Source: Catenulispora sp. EB89
GTDB lineage: Bacteria; Actinomycetota; Actinomycetes; Streptomycetales; Catenulisporaceae
Assembly: GCF_041261445.1 (NCBI RefSeq)
Contig: NZ_JBGCCU010000023.1
Location: 1 to 64,000 of the forward strand
DNA: 64,000 nucleotides
Direction: 5' to 3'
Shown here: in pieces, positions 21,752 to 31,376 of the stretch
How the letters are laid out: each line of letters opens with the position of its first letter
How positions within the stretch are numbered: position 1 is the first letter of the stretch
Notes under the pieces: generated by a model
What the model saw: only the letters and a program-made list of their open reading frames with translations
Databases searched by the model: none
What the model was told of the DNA's origin: nothing
Translations under genes and position numbers: made by a program

Positions 21752-23569
21752 CTATCCGACATGCCGCCGCACCGGCCCCCCGACAGCATCCTCATCCCGG
21801 ATCCCGCCATCCTCCAGCGCGCCGTCCCCGCTCTCCGTCGCCGGCGTCCCGTGCCCCTGCGCCAGCTTCTCCGCCGACGCCACCCGGCGCCGGTCCAGCG
21901 GCAGCGAGAACTCCATCGCCAGCGCCGCGGCGGCCAGCCAGCCGACCTCGCCCCAGGACCGGAACGCCACCGAGCGCGGCTGCCAGCCGGGGCGGAACTT
22001 GGCGTTGAAGCGGTACAGGCTCTCCAGCATGATCCACGGGTCCAGCAGGTGGATCGCGTGGTAGGCCGCGCTTTGCAGCGGCGTGCGGCGGCTGCCGGCG
22101 TCCATGATCGGGCGGAAGGCCGCGAAGTTCAGGGAGATCTCGTCGATGCCGCGCTCGCGGGCCCAGTCCACCAGGTCCACGATCAGCCGCTCGTTCACGC
22201 CGTTCGGGCTCTGCGGGTCGCGCGGCATCACGTCCAGCGACAGCGCCGTGGGCCCGGCGGCCCGGTCGGCGCCGACCGGGTGGTAGCGCTGGAAGCCGAC
22301 CGCGCGGCCGTCGGGGCCGTACGCCACGATCAGCAGCGCGTCGGGGTGCCGGGCCGAGGTGATGGCGTCCAGGTTCATCGCGAACCCGTGCTCGGCGTGC
22401 CCCTTCAGCCAGCGCCGGTGGATGCCGAGCAGCTGGTCGGCCTCCTCGCCGTCCAGCGCGGTCTCGCGCAGCACCCGCGTGGTGATCCCGGCCTTGTGCG
22501 TCCGGCGCACCGCCTGCCGCACGTTGCGGATCGACCGCCCCTCCAGCGAGAACCTGGCCACGTCCAGCATGACCTCGTCCCCGATCCCGATGGCGCGCCG
22601 CACGCCGTGCGCCTGCCACAGCGGCAGCAGCTCCTCGCGTCCGCCGACCACCGCGGGCCGCCATCCCCGGCGCCGGCACAGCGCCAGGAACGCGACGACC
22701 GCCGCCTCGCGCGCGTCCGCCGCGCCGAACGGGTCGCCGCCCACGACCGCGGTGCCCAGGAACACCCGGTACCCGATCGCGGCCCGGCCGTCCGGGGAGA
22801 ACACGTAGGACTTGTCATGACGCAGCGCGAACGGCGCCAGCGTGTCCGAGTCCGGATGCTGCACCAGCCGCCGCACCCGGTCGCGCTCGGCGTCCGTCCC
22901 CGGCAGCGGCGCCCGGGCCGGCGCCAGCAGGCACGTCAGCACCAGCAGCAGCGTCACCCCGCCGAGCAGCGACAGCCCGTGCAGGAACCACGACCGCCCC
23001 TCGATCGTCATCGGCCCGGAGTTCGCCGTCAGCCCGTCGAACAGCTCGCGCCCCAGCCCGACCGGGGTGAGCGAGGAGCTCAGCCGGTCCCGCTGCAGGA
23101 AGATCCCGCCGCCGCCGACCACGACCGCGACGATGCCGAGCCCGAGAAGCACGTGAAGCGCTGTACGTAGACGCGTCGTGTCGGGCACTGCGGTGAACCT
23201 GTGCCGTGCTCCCCATAGAGCCCACGCGAAGGCCGCCATCGGCAGCAGCCGCCACGGCTGGTCCCAGGTGATCAGCGACATCACCGTCGACCACGCCACT
23301 GCGGCAGAAATCAGATAAAGCGCCATGAGACGCCGTACATAGAGACCGCGTCCCAGGAGCAGAAGCGCCAGGCCTATGTGCACCGCATGGCCGCCGGAGG
23401 GTACCGCGCCGACGATCACGATGACGGTTCTGGTGAGCCAGGACGGTGGGCTGGAAGCGGCCGCGTACGCGAACAGCGTCGCCGCCGCCGCGAGGACGAG
23501 TGCGGCGAAGGGCCACACCGTCAGCCGATCCTCAGGGACCGACGTCTCACTTCCATCCCGGTCAGCCAT
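21752..23569 (-). CDS. MprF/LysX-type phosphatidylglycerol lysyltransferase-like membrane protein (DUF2156)
   Basis: A 605-residue protein with about six N-terminal membrane segments (20-240) and a C-terminal DUF2156 (GNAT-like aminoacyl transfer) domain. Landmarks are HDKSYVFSPDGRAAIGYRV near 265-283, GDPFG, and NGVNERLIVDLVDWARERGIDE in sections near 470. Such enzymes add lysine or alanine from tRNA to phosphatidylglycerol and protect against cationic peptides. There is no LysRS domain, unlike mycobacterial LysX. ATG 23569 follows GGGAGG. It is divergent from the patatin gene. Confidence 0.85.
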   Translation of the reverse strand: MADRDGSETSVPEDRLTVWPFAALVLAAAATLFAYAAASSPPSWLTRTVIVIVGAVPSGGHAVHIGLALLLLGRGLYVRRLMALYLISAAVAWSTVMSLITWDQPWRLLPMAAFAWALWGARHRFTAVPDTTRLRTALHVLLGLGIVAVVVGGGGIFLQRDRLSSSLTPVGLGRELFDGLTANSGPMTIEGRSWFLHGLSLLGGVTLLLVLTCLLAPARAPLPGTDAERDRVRRLVQHPDSDTLAPFALRHDKSYVFSPDGRAAIGYRVFLGTAVVGGDPFGAADAREAAVVAFLALCRRRGWRPAVVGGREELLPLWQAHGVRRAIGIGDEVMLDVARFSLEGRSIRNVRQAVRRTHKAGITTRVLRETALDGEEADQLLGIHRRWLKGHAEHGFAMNLDAITSARHPDALLIVAYGPDGRAVGFQRYHPVGADRAAGPTALSLDVMPRDPQSPNGVNERLIVDLVDWARERGIDEISLNFAAFRPIMDAGSRRTPLQSAAYHAIHLLDPWIMLESLYRFNAKFRPGWQPRSVAFRSWGEVGWLAAAALAMEFSLPLDRRRVASAEKLAQGHGTPATESGDGALEDGGIRDEDAVGGPVRRHVG

Positions 23570-23736
23570 GGGCACTACCTCCCGTGACACACGAACAGCC
23601 CCCGCGTGTCACGTTATTCCCGTTAGTAACCCCCGTGTATGCGACTTTCGTCGCTCTTGTTGGCGGGTCCCGCGCCGCCTGCACCGTTACAGTCGAGAGA
23701 TCGGATCACCGGCTCACCGGCGACGGGAGAGAAGCG

Positions 23737-24732
23737 ATGGCCTCCACGGCAGTGCGGCGCGGCCTGGTCCTGGGCGGCGGGGGCATGCTCGGCGCGGCCT
23801 GGATGGTCGGGTCGCTGACGGTGCTCAGCGAGGCGATCGACTGGGATCCGCGGGCGGCCGAGATGATCGTCGGGACGTCCGCCGGCGCGGTCATGGCCGC
23901 GCTGATCGGCGCCGGCGCCAGCCCCGAGGACCTGCACGAGCACCAGCTCACCGGCCGGATCGAGCAGGGCCCGCTGACCGGCGTGGAGTTCGACTACGCC
24001 ACCGCGGCCGGCGGCGCGCATCCGGAGCGTCCCAAGCTGCGCCTGGGCTCCGGGCCGCTGCTGGCGCGGACCGCGCGCCACCCCCGCTCCGTGCCCCCGA
24101 CCGCGGTCATGGCCGCCGCCATGCCGCCCGGCCGGGGCTCCCTCGGCGGCGTCGGAGAGCTCGTCGAGGCCCTGCCCCGGACCGCCGACGGCTGGTCGCC
24201 GCACAAGGCGCTGCGCGTCGTGGCGCTGGACTTCACCACCGGCGAGCGTGTGACCTTCGGGAGCCCGCGGGCCCCGCACACCACGCTGGCCGAGGCCGTG
24301 ACCGCCTCCTGCGCGATCCCCGGCTGGTTCGCCCCGATCATCATCGACGGGCGCCGCTACGTGGACGGCGGCATGTGGTCCGCGACCAACGTGGACGTGG
24401 CCGCCAAGCAGAGCTTCCAGGAGATCGGCGAGGCACCGCTCGACGAGCTCTACGTCCTGGCACCGATGGCGGTGCGCGGCTTCAACGGCCCGCCGCACAG
24501 CGTCATGGAGCGTGTGGCGCGCCGCTATAGAAGGGCTGTGACACGGCGGATGCTGGTGGAGGCACAGAAGGTGCGCGCGGACGGCACCAAGGTGATCGTC
24601 TTCTGCCCGACCGCGGACGACTTCGAGGCCATCGGCCTGAACGTGATGGACGGCGACCGCCGCCCGCAGGTTCTGGAGACCGCGATGCGCACCACCCGCG
24701 AGCAGATCGATGCCCAGCGCACCCTCCCGTAG
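23737..24732 (+). CDS. Patatin-like phospholipase
   Basis: A 331-residue patatin. The oxyanion loop is GGGGMLGAAW (about 14-23), the nucleophile elbow is GTSAG (about 47-51, Ser49) and the catalytic Asp lies in the DGG of YVDGGMWSATN (about 208-218). It probably hydrolyses acyl ester bonds of lipids in the cytoplasm or at the membrane. The ATG follows GGGAGAGAAGCG. The open frame extends about 97 codons upstream without support. A short gap separates it from the lysyltransferase-like gene on the other strand. Confidence 0.93.
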   Translation: MASTAVRRGLVLGGGGMLGAAWMVGSLTVLSEAIDWDPRAAEMIVGTSAGAVMAALIGAGASPEDLHEHQLTGRIEQGPLTGVEFDYATAAGGAHPERPKLRLGSGPLLARTARHPRSVPPTAVMAAAMPPGRGSLGGVGELVEALPRTADGWSPHKALRVVALDFTTGERVTFGSPRAPHTTLAEAVTASCAIPGWFAPIIIDGRRYVDGGMWSATNVDVAAKQSFQEIGEAPLDELYVLAPMAVRGFNGPPHSVMERVARRYRRAVTRRMLVEAQKVRADGTKVIVFCPTADDFEAIGLNVMDGDRRPQVLETAMRTTREQIDAQRTLP

Positions 24733-24797
24733 AACTTCGCTATAGCGCTCCACGGCGCGGCGCACTCCACCGCACGGCAGAAGGGGATAATGGCGCA

Positions 24798-25292
24798 ATG
24801 CGCGTCTACCTTCCCGCGACCCTGTCAGTGCTCGCCGAGCTCCACAAGACGGGCCGTATCACCCCCGCGCCGCTGACGGCGTACGCGGTCACCCCCGCGC
24901 TGCGCGAGTGGTACACCGAAGGGGACAGCGAGGAGTTGGAGTACGCCGCCCTGACCGACGCCGCGCGCGCCTCCCTACGCCTGCTGGCCGAGGCCCCCGA
25001 GTCACCCCGCCGCCGCGTGGTGGTGGCGGCCGAGGTGCCCGACACCCACGCCCAGCCGGTCCTGGACGGCGCCGAACCCGGCCTGGTCCGCGTCAACACC
25101 GAGATCCCCCTGTCCTGGGTGGCCTCCCTGCACGTCGACGACCCCGGCGTCATCGACGAGGTGGCGCTCGCCGTGGTGCTGCTCGGCGCCGCCGAGGCCG
25201 GCGACGAGGACGCGTCGTTCACCGTGGACGGGATCGACGACCACGAGCTGCTTTGGTACGCGACGCAGGAGCTGCCGGACCTGCTGGGGTAG
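24798..25292 (+). CDS. DUF6912 family protein
   Basis: A 164-residue cytoplasmic protein beginning MRVYLPATLSVLAELHKTG. It has a central RRVVVAAEVPD strand and a C-terminal WYATQELPDLLG. This matches the actinobacterial DUF6912 family as I remember it; its function is unknown. GGGGATAATGGCGCA precedes the ATG. The TATAGC-type hexamer at 24741-24746 could be part of its promoter. Confidence 0.82.
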   Translation: MRVYLPATLSVLAELHKTGRITPAPLTAYAVTPALREWYTEGDSEELEYAALTDAARASLRLLAEAPESPRRRVVVAAEVPDTHAQPVLDGAEPGLVRVNTEIPLSWVASLHVDDPGVIDEVALAVVLLGAAEAGDEDASFTVDGIDDHELLWYATQELPDLLG

Positions 25293-25409
25293 GCGGGGTC
25301 AGGTGGCGGGCGCGCGGCCGAGATCACCAACCCGCACAGTCCCACTGGTTAACAAAAGCGTCACCCGCAAGCACCAAAATCCCTTGCCGCCCGCCGATAG
25401 CCTGTCCAG

Positions 25410-26102
25410 GTGATCGTGCCGAAGAATCGTGAACCGCTGCACCTCGTCTGGGACTGGAACGGCACCGTCCTGAACGACTTCGAGATCATCCTGCGCTCCA
25501 CGAACGACTCGTTCAGCGACCACGGGCTGCCGGCGATAACGGCCGACCAGTACCGCACGCAGATCAAGATGCCGATCCGCTCCTTCTACGCCGACATCCT
25601 TGGCCATGAGCCTGAGGACGAGGAGTGGGAGGCGCTGGACGCCACCTTCCACAAGTACTACGTGGCCTACGAGCGGGAGGCTCGGCTCTCCGACGGGCTG
25701 CCCGACCTGTTCCGGGAGTGGTCCGGGCGCGGGCATTCGCAGTCGCTGCTGTCGATGTACCACGACGACAAGCTCGTGCCCGTGGTCCGGCACCACGGCA
25801 TCGACCGGTACTTCGACCTGGTGCAGGGCACCACGCCGCCGCGGCCGGCGCGCAAGGGGGAGCACCTGCGGGACCATCTGGCGCGCCTGGGTGTGGACCC
25901 GGCGCGGGTGGTGCTCATCGGCGACTCGCCTGACGACGCCGCCGCTGCCGCCAGTGTCGGGGCGCATGTGATCCTCTACTCCGGCGGGTTCGCCGCCGCG
26001 CGGTCGTTGCAGGCCGCCGGGGCGCCGATAGCGGACAGCCTGACCGCCGCGGTGGCGCTGATCGACGAGGTCGTGGCCGAGGCGGCGGCCGGCGAGGGCT
26101 GA
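25410..26102 (+). CDS. HAD-family hydrolase (phosphoglycolate phosphatase-like)
   Basis: A 230-residue haloacid-dehalogenase phosphatase. Motif I is DWNGT (15-19), where Asn replaces the usual second Asp, as in several relatives of this subfamily. Motif III and IV residues are in VVLIGDSPDDAAAAASVG (about 172-189). It has an alpha-helical cap after motif I (about 22-95). It should hydrolyse a small phosphate ester; the substrate is unknown. GTG 25410 was used and GTG 25416 is possible. GATAGC at 25396-25401 suggests a short or absent leader. Confidence 0.88.
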   Translation: MIVPKNREPLHLVWDWNGTVLNDFEIILRSTNDSFSDHGLPAITADQYRTQIKMPIRSFYADILGHEPEDEEWEALDATFHKYYVAYEREARLSDGLPDLFREWSGRGHSQSLLSMYHDDKLVPVVRHHGIDRYFDLVQGTTPPRPARKGEHLRDHLARLGVDPARVVLIGDSPDDAAAAASVGAHVILYSGGFAAARSLQAAGAPIADSLTAAVALIDEVVAEAAAGEG

Positions 26103-26164
26103 GCCGGTACGTCGATCGGCGCAGTGGTGTGGCGCGCCGTTCCCGGTCGCGGTGGGATGCGGAC

Positions 26165-27829
<1,665 letters not shown>

Positions 27830-28819
27830 ATGGTTGAGTCCAAGGGCTCAGTGGTCGTAGGCGGTCAGTGAGCGGTGGATCGGGGCGCCGGCGTGGTCGT
27901 TGTGCCAGATCGCGGCGGTGAGTGCGAGGATCCGCTGCAGGATGCGGGCTATGACGCCGGGTATGGTGCGTCCGCCGTGGCGTTCCAGGTCAAGCTGCCC
28001 CTTGAATGTCTGGTTGATCGATTCGATGACCTGGCGCAGCGGTTTGAACAGGGCTGCGCCAGGTCGCGGCTGTTCGCCCTTGCGCGCTTGGCGCAGCAGC
28101 ACTGCTCCGGCATCGGCCAACTGGGCCTCGAAGGCCCGTCCGAAGTAGTTCTTGTCGCCAATGACCGTCTGACCGGGCCGATCGGCCAGCAACACGGGTT
28201 CGGCTGCCAGAATGTCCAGCAGAGTCTGTTGCTCGTTGGCTTTGGCGCCGGTCAGCGCGAATGCGATCGGCAGTCCGCCAAGGGTGCACACCAGGTGCAG
28301 CCGCAGGCCCCAGAAGAAGCGGCTGTGGCTGGCGCAGTAGCCGTACTCGGCCCATCCGGCCAGCTCGGAGCGCTTGGCGGTCTCCCGTGACCGGCCGCAT
28401 TCCACCGGGGTGGAGTCAACGACCCACACGTCGTCGGTCCACCTTGTGGTGTCGATCGCCAGCGCCCGGACGCAGCTGCGGATCAGGCCGGCGGCCCGGC
28501 GCAGACGCTTGTTGTAGCCGGACTGGCCGGGCAGGTACGGGAACAGATGACGCAGGTGGGAGCCTGCATACCGTAGCCACCGGGCCTCGGAGACGAACCC
28601 GAGCAGCGCCTGCATCACCGCCAAGGTGACCAGTTCGGCATCCGACAGCCGGGGCGTGATCCCCACCAGCGGCCGCCACGGCGCCAATTGCGGCGAACCC
28701 TTCAGCAGGTCATCGGTCTTCACGTACAGTGCGGTAGCGAGGGAGTCCAAGTCAGTCTTCACACACCGACCATGGACTCCCTCGCCTCATGTCCGCAGGT
28801 ATCCCTTGGACTCAATCAT
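27830..28819 (-). mobile_element. IS982-family insertion sequence, apparently intact
   Basis: A 990-bp element with terminal inverted repeats of about 17 bp. The left end ATGGTTGAGTCCAAGGG (27830-27846) and the right end (28803-28819) differ at one base. CTAG lies directly outside both ends (27826-27829 and 28820-28823) and may be a 4-bp target duplication. Because CTAG is its own reverse complement, it could also be part of the inverted repeat. The single transposase gene fills the element and is open throughout, so it may still be active. Confidence 0.88.
27848..28762 (-). CDS. IS982-family transposase
   Basis: A DDE transposase of 304 residues. Likely catalytic residues are Asp116 in VVDSTPVEC, Asp203 in VIGDKNYFG and Glu247 in VIESINQTFKG. 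The SEARWLRYA and LFPYLPGQSGYNKRLR segments (about 58-87) are typical of the IS982 group. It starts with GTG 28762 close to the right inverted repeat and reads through nearly the whole element. Full length suggests recent insertion. Confidence 0.92.
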   Translation of the reverse strand: MKTDLDSLATALYVKTDDLLKGSPQLAPWRPLVGITPRLSDAELVTLAVMQALLGFVSEARWLRYAGSHLRHLFPYLPGQSGYNKRLRRAAGLIRSCVRALAIDTTRWTDDVWVVDSTPVECGRSRETAKRSELAGWAEYGYCASHSRFFWGLRLHLVCTLGGLPIAFALTGAKANEQQTLLDILAAEPVLLADRPGQTVIGDKNYFGRAFEAQLADAGAVLLRQARKGEQPRPGAALFKPLRQVIESINQTFKGQLDLERHGGRTIPGVIARILQRILALTAAIWHNDHAGAPIHRSLTAYDH

Positions 28820-28846
28820 CTAGGCGCGGAACAGGCAAAGGCGGCT

Positions 28847-29218
28847 CTAGAGCGGCTCCTCGAACAGGTTGACCCCCGCGGCATCCCGAGCCCACTCGCG
28901 GAGCTCCGTTCCGACCGCGCCATGCACGTTGATCCAGTACTCGTCCGCGTACTCGAAGACGCGGGCCAGCAGGTCCTGGTTGGCCGCCTGGTGGGTGTCC
29001 ACCGCCTCAGCGTCCGCATACTCCTCGATCGCCGCGTAGTCGCCGGGAGCGCCGCGGAAGAACCGGTACGTCAACGTCCCCGGCTCCTTCTCAGAACGCG
29101 CGACCAGCTCGGCGGCCACGCGCTCGAAGTCGGCGCGCCACTCCTCGGGCACTTTGAAGCGCGCGTTCGACACGATCGTCGTGTCCTTGCTCAGGGATGT
29201 CGAGTCCGGTGCCGTCAT
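28847..29218 (-). CDS. Antibiotic-biosynthesis-monooxygenase-like (ABM fold) protein
   Basis: A 123-residue protein resembling small ABM-type quinol monooxygenases: an N-terminal strand VSNARFKVPEEWRADFE, then LTYRFFRG and EEYADAEAVDTHQAANQDLLARV. Such proteins are dimeric ferredoxin-like folds that oxidise polyketide quinols without cofactors, or act as chaperones. Its ATG overlaps the marR stop (ATGA), so the two are translated together. With the divergent efflux pump this suggests a response to a toxic small molecule. The substrate is unknown. Confidence 0.78.
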   Translation of the reverse strand: MTAPDSTSLSKDTTIVSNARFKVPEEWRADFERVAAELVARSEKEPGTLTYRFFRGAPGDYAAIEEYADAEAVDTHQAANQDLLARVFEYADEYWINVHGAVGTELREWARDAAGVNLFEEPL

Positions 29219-29703
29219 GCTCCCCACTCCTTCGAAGCCTCCTTGGCCATGGTCACCATCGAGTCCAGGAACCCGGCGATCGCTTCCAGCTTCTCGTCGT
29301 CGTAGCGGTCCAGCAGCCCGACCGCCATCGTGTTCATCCCGGTGAACAGCCGCACGATCTCCCCGACCCGCTCGCGCACCGGCTCGATGAGCACCACGCG
29401 CCGGTCCTCGGGACTGCGCTCGCGGGTCACCCAGCTGGACTTCTCCAGCTTGTCCAGGATCCCGGTCATGGTCGCCGGGTGGATCCCCAGCCGCTGGCCG
29501 AGCGCCTTGGCGCTCATCGCGCCGTCGCGCATCAGGACGTCCAGCGCCTTCAGCTCGACGTCCCGCAGCCCCACCTGTTCCCCGGCCCGCAGGTTGAGCA
29601 CCGTCATCACCACGCCCATCTCGCGGATGGTGTCCGTGATCTGGTTCATGGTCCGGCGGCGTTCGCGGGAGCCCGCAGCCCCGGTAGATGGTACGGAACT
29701 CAT
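29215..29703 (-). CDS. MarR-family transcriptional regulator
   Basis: A 162-residue MarR protein. The winged helix lies at about 45-110, with LGIHPATMTGILDKLEKSSWVTRE in sections and the wing SPEDRRVVLIEPV. It is divergent from the DHA2 efflux gene, and a near-perfect dyad sits between them. It most likely represses both genes until a ligand binds. ATG 29703 lies 11 nt from the dyad; an inner ATG (MNQITDTIREM) is a less likely start. Confidence 0.92.
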   Translation of the reverse strand: MSSVPSTGAAGSRERRRTMNQITDTIREMGVVMTVLNLRAGEQVGLRDVELKALDVLMRDGAMSAKALGQRLGIHPATMTGILDKLEKSSWVTRERSPEDRRVVLIEPVRERVGEIVRLFTGMNTMAVGLLDRYDDEKLEAIAGFLDSMVTMAKEASKEWGA

Positions 29704-29714
29704 ATGATACCTTC

Positions 29715-29729
29715 TTCGTAACGTACGAA
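29715..29729. promoter_or_regulatory. Probable MarR operator in the divergent promoter
   Basis: A perfect inverted repeat TTCGTA-ACG-TACGAA lies between marR and the efflux gene. A related half-site, TACGGAACTCA at 29692-29702, overlaps the marR start and resembles TACGAAACTCA at 29724-29734. AT-rich sequence 29733-29746 probably carries promoter hexamers. Autorepression plus control of the pump is the expected arrangement; the binding itself is inferred. Confidence 0.65.
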
Positions 29730-29762
29730 ACTCAAAATAAAGCGTACCGGAGGGGGTCTCCC

Positions 29763-31220
29763 GTGTCTGCATCCTTCCTATCAACCGGCAGAGGCAAGCT
29801 CATTCTGCTGTTGTTGTGCGGTGTCGCGTTCCTGGATCTGGTCGACGCCTCGATCGTGAACGTGGCCCTGCCCTCGATCCGCGAGGACCTGCACTTCAGC
29901 ACCCAGAACCTGCAGTGGGTGACCAGCGGCTACCTGCTCACCTACGGCGGCTTCATGCTGCTCGGCGGCCGCGCCGCGGACCTGTTCGGACGGCGCCGGG
30001 TGCTGCTCGCCGGGACCACGGTGTTCGGCGTCGCCTCGCTGGCCGGCGGCTTCGCGAACAGCGCCGGGCTGCTGGTCGGCGCGCGGCTGACGCAGGGCGT
30101 CGGGGCGGCCCTGATGATGCCCGCCGCCCTGTCGCTGCTCACCACCACGTTCAAGGAGGGTCAGGACCGCACCAAGGCCTTCGGGGTGTGGGGCGCGGTC
30201 GCCGGGCTCGCCTCCGCGGTCGGCGTGCTGGCCGGCGGGCTGCTCACCGACGGGCCGGGGTGGCGCTGGGTGATGTTCGTGAACCCGCCGCTGTCCGTCG
30301 TGATCATGGTGGGTGCGCTGCGCATGTTCGAGCCCGAAGACAAGCGGGTCTCCTTCAAGGGCCTGGACCTCGTCGGCGCGTTCCTGGTCACCGCGGGCAT
30401 GCTGCTGCTGGTGTTCGGCCTGGTGAAGGCGCCCGACCAGGGTTGGGGGTCGAGTCGGACGATTCTGGAGCTGGCCGGGGCGGGAGTGCTGCTGGTGGTG
30501 TTCATCATCAACGAGCGCTTCAGCCGCAATCCGCTGCTGCCGCTGTCGGTCTTCCGGATCCGGGGCCTGGTCGCCGCCGACGTGACGCAGTTGGTCGGGG
30601 TCGCGGGCTTCATCTCGCTGTTCTTCTTCCTGACGCTCTACATGCAGAACGTCGAGGGCTACTCGCCGATCCGCGCCGGCCTGGCCTACGTGCCGATCAC
30701 CGTGGCGGTCGGGATCGGGGCCGGGGCGGCGCCGAAGCTGATCGCCAAGGTCGGCACCCGGCCGGTGGTGGTGACCGGCGCCGCGATCGCGTCGGTCGGC
30801 ATCTACCTGCTGGCCCAGCTGAAGGTGCACGGCTCTTATGTCAGCGGCCTGCTGCCGGGCATGGTGATCATGGCGGTCGGGCTCGGGCTGCTGTTCGTCG
30901 GCGTCTCGACGGCGGCCAACGCCGGCGTCCCGCACCACCAGGCGGGCCTGGCCGCGGCGCTGTTGAACGCCTCGCAGCAGGTCGGCGGTGCGCTGGGGCT
31001 GGCGATCTTCGCGGCGATCTCCACGGCGCGGCTGAACCACGAGCTGAAGGCCGGCGTCTCACCCGCGGCGGCGATGACCTCCGGCCTGTCCTGGGCGCTG
31101 ACGGCCTGCGCGGTCGCGGTGGCGTGCGCGGCGGTCATCGCGCTGCGGACCCGCAACGTGCACAGCGAGGCGGAGGCCGAGGCGCTGGCCGAGGTGGAGG
31201 AGTTGGTCACGGCCGGCTGA
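29763..31220 (+). CDS. DHA2-family (EmrB/QacA type) MFS drug efflux transporter
   Basis: A 485-residue transporter with about 14 membrane segments. It shows the MFS motif A region GGRAADLFGRRRVLLAG (about 71-87), the early DASIVNVALPSI (about 28-39) and a motif C-like GGLLTDGPGWRW. It exports hydrophobic drugs using the proton gradient, by family. GTG 29763 follows GGAGGGGG. It is divergent from the marR/monooxygenase pair, which points to drug-induced expression. Confidence 0.93.
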   Translation: MSASFLSTGRGKLILLLLCGVAFLDLVDASIVNVALPSIREDLHFSTQNLQWVTSGYLLTYGGFMLLGGRAADLFGRRRVLLAGTTVFGVASLAGGFANSAGLLVGARLTQGVGAALMMPAALSLLTTTFKEGQDRTKAFGVWGAVAGLASAVGVLAGGLLTDGPGWRWVMFVNPPLSVVIMVGALRMFEPEDKRVSFKGLDLVGAFLVTAGMLLLVFGLVKAPDQGWGSSRTILELAGAGVLLVVFIINERFSRNPLLPLSVFRIRGLVAADVTQLVGVAGFISLFFFLTLYMQNVEGYSPIRAGLAYVPITVAVGIGAGAAPKLIAKVGTRPVVVTGAAIASVGIYLLAQLKVHGSYVSGLLPGMVIMAVGLGLLFVGVSTAANAGVPHHQAGLAAALLNASQQVGGALGLAIFAAISTARLNHELKAGVSPAAAMTSGLSWALTACAVAVACAAVIALRTRNVHSEAEAEALAEVEELVTAG

Positions 31221-31272
31221 ACAATCCGCCGGCCGAAGCTGCCGGAACCGGCGAAGCCCGGAAACAAAACAG

Positions 31273-31319
31273 GCCCGAAGGCTCTGACGATGGCATCTGC
31301 TATCGTAGAGTTTTCGGGC
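31273..31319 (+). terminator. Imperfect hairpin after the efflux gene (terminator or attenuator)
   Basis: The outer stem GCCCGAA/TTCGGGC (31273-31279 with 31313-31319) encloses an inner stem CTCT-ACGAT/ATCGT-AGAG with one bulged G (31282-31291 with 31302-31310). It lies 53 nt after the pump stop and about 60 nt before the HelD start, with AATC after it and no T run. It could end pump transcription or act as an upstream element for helD. Confidence 0.55.
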
Positions 31320-31330
31320 ACAATCACATA

Positions 31331-31344
31331 ACCAGAAAACTGGT
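31331..31344 (+). promoter_or_regulatory. Small hairpin just upstream of helD
   Basis: ACCAG-AAAA-CTGGT forms a perfect 5-bp stem with a tetraloop, 33 nt before the TTG start of the HelD-type gene. With the larger hairpin at 31273-31319 it makes a structured leader. No function is shown. Confidence 0.35.
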
Positions 31345-31376
31345 ACGTGCTTGATTCTGAGGCAGCGGGAGGCGTT

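Noticed and set aside
31221..31376. Rifamycin-associated element upstream of the HelD gene
   Set aside because: I looked for the GC-rich 19-bp palindrome known upstream of Streptomyces rifamycin-response genes; the dyads here differ in sequence and shape.
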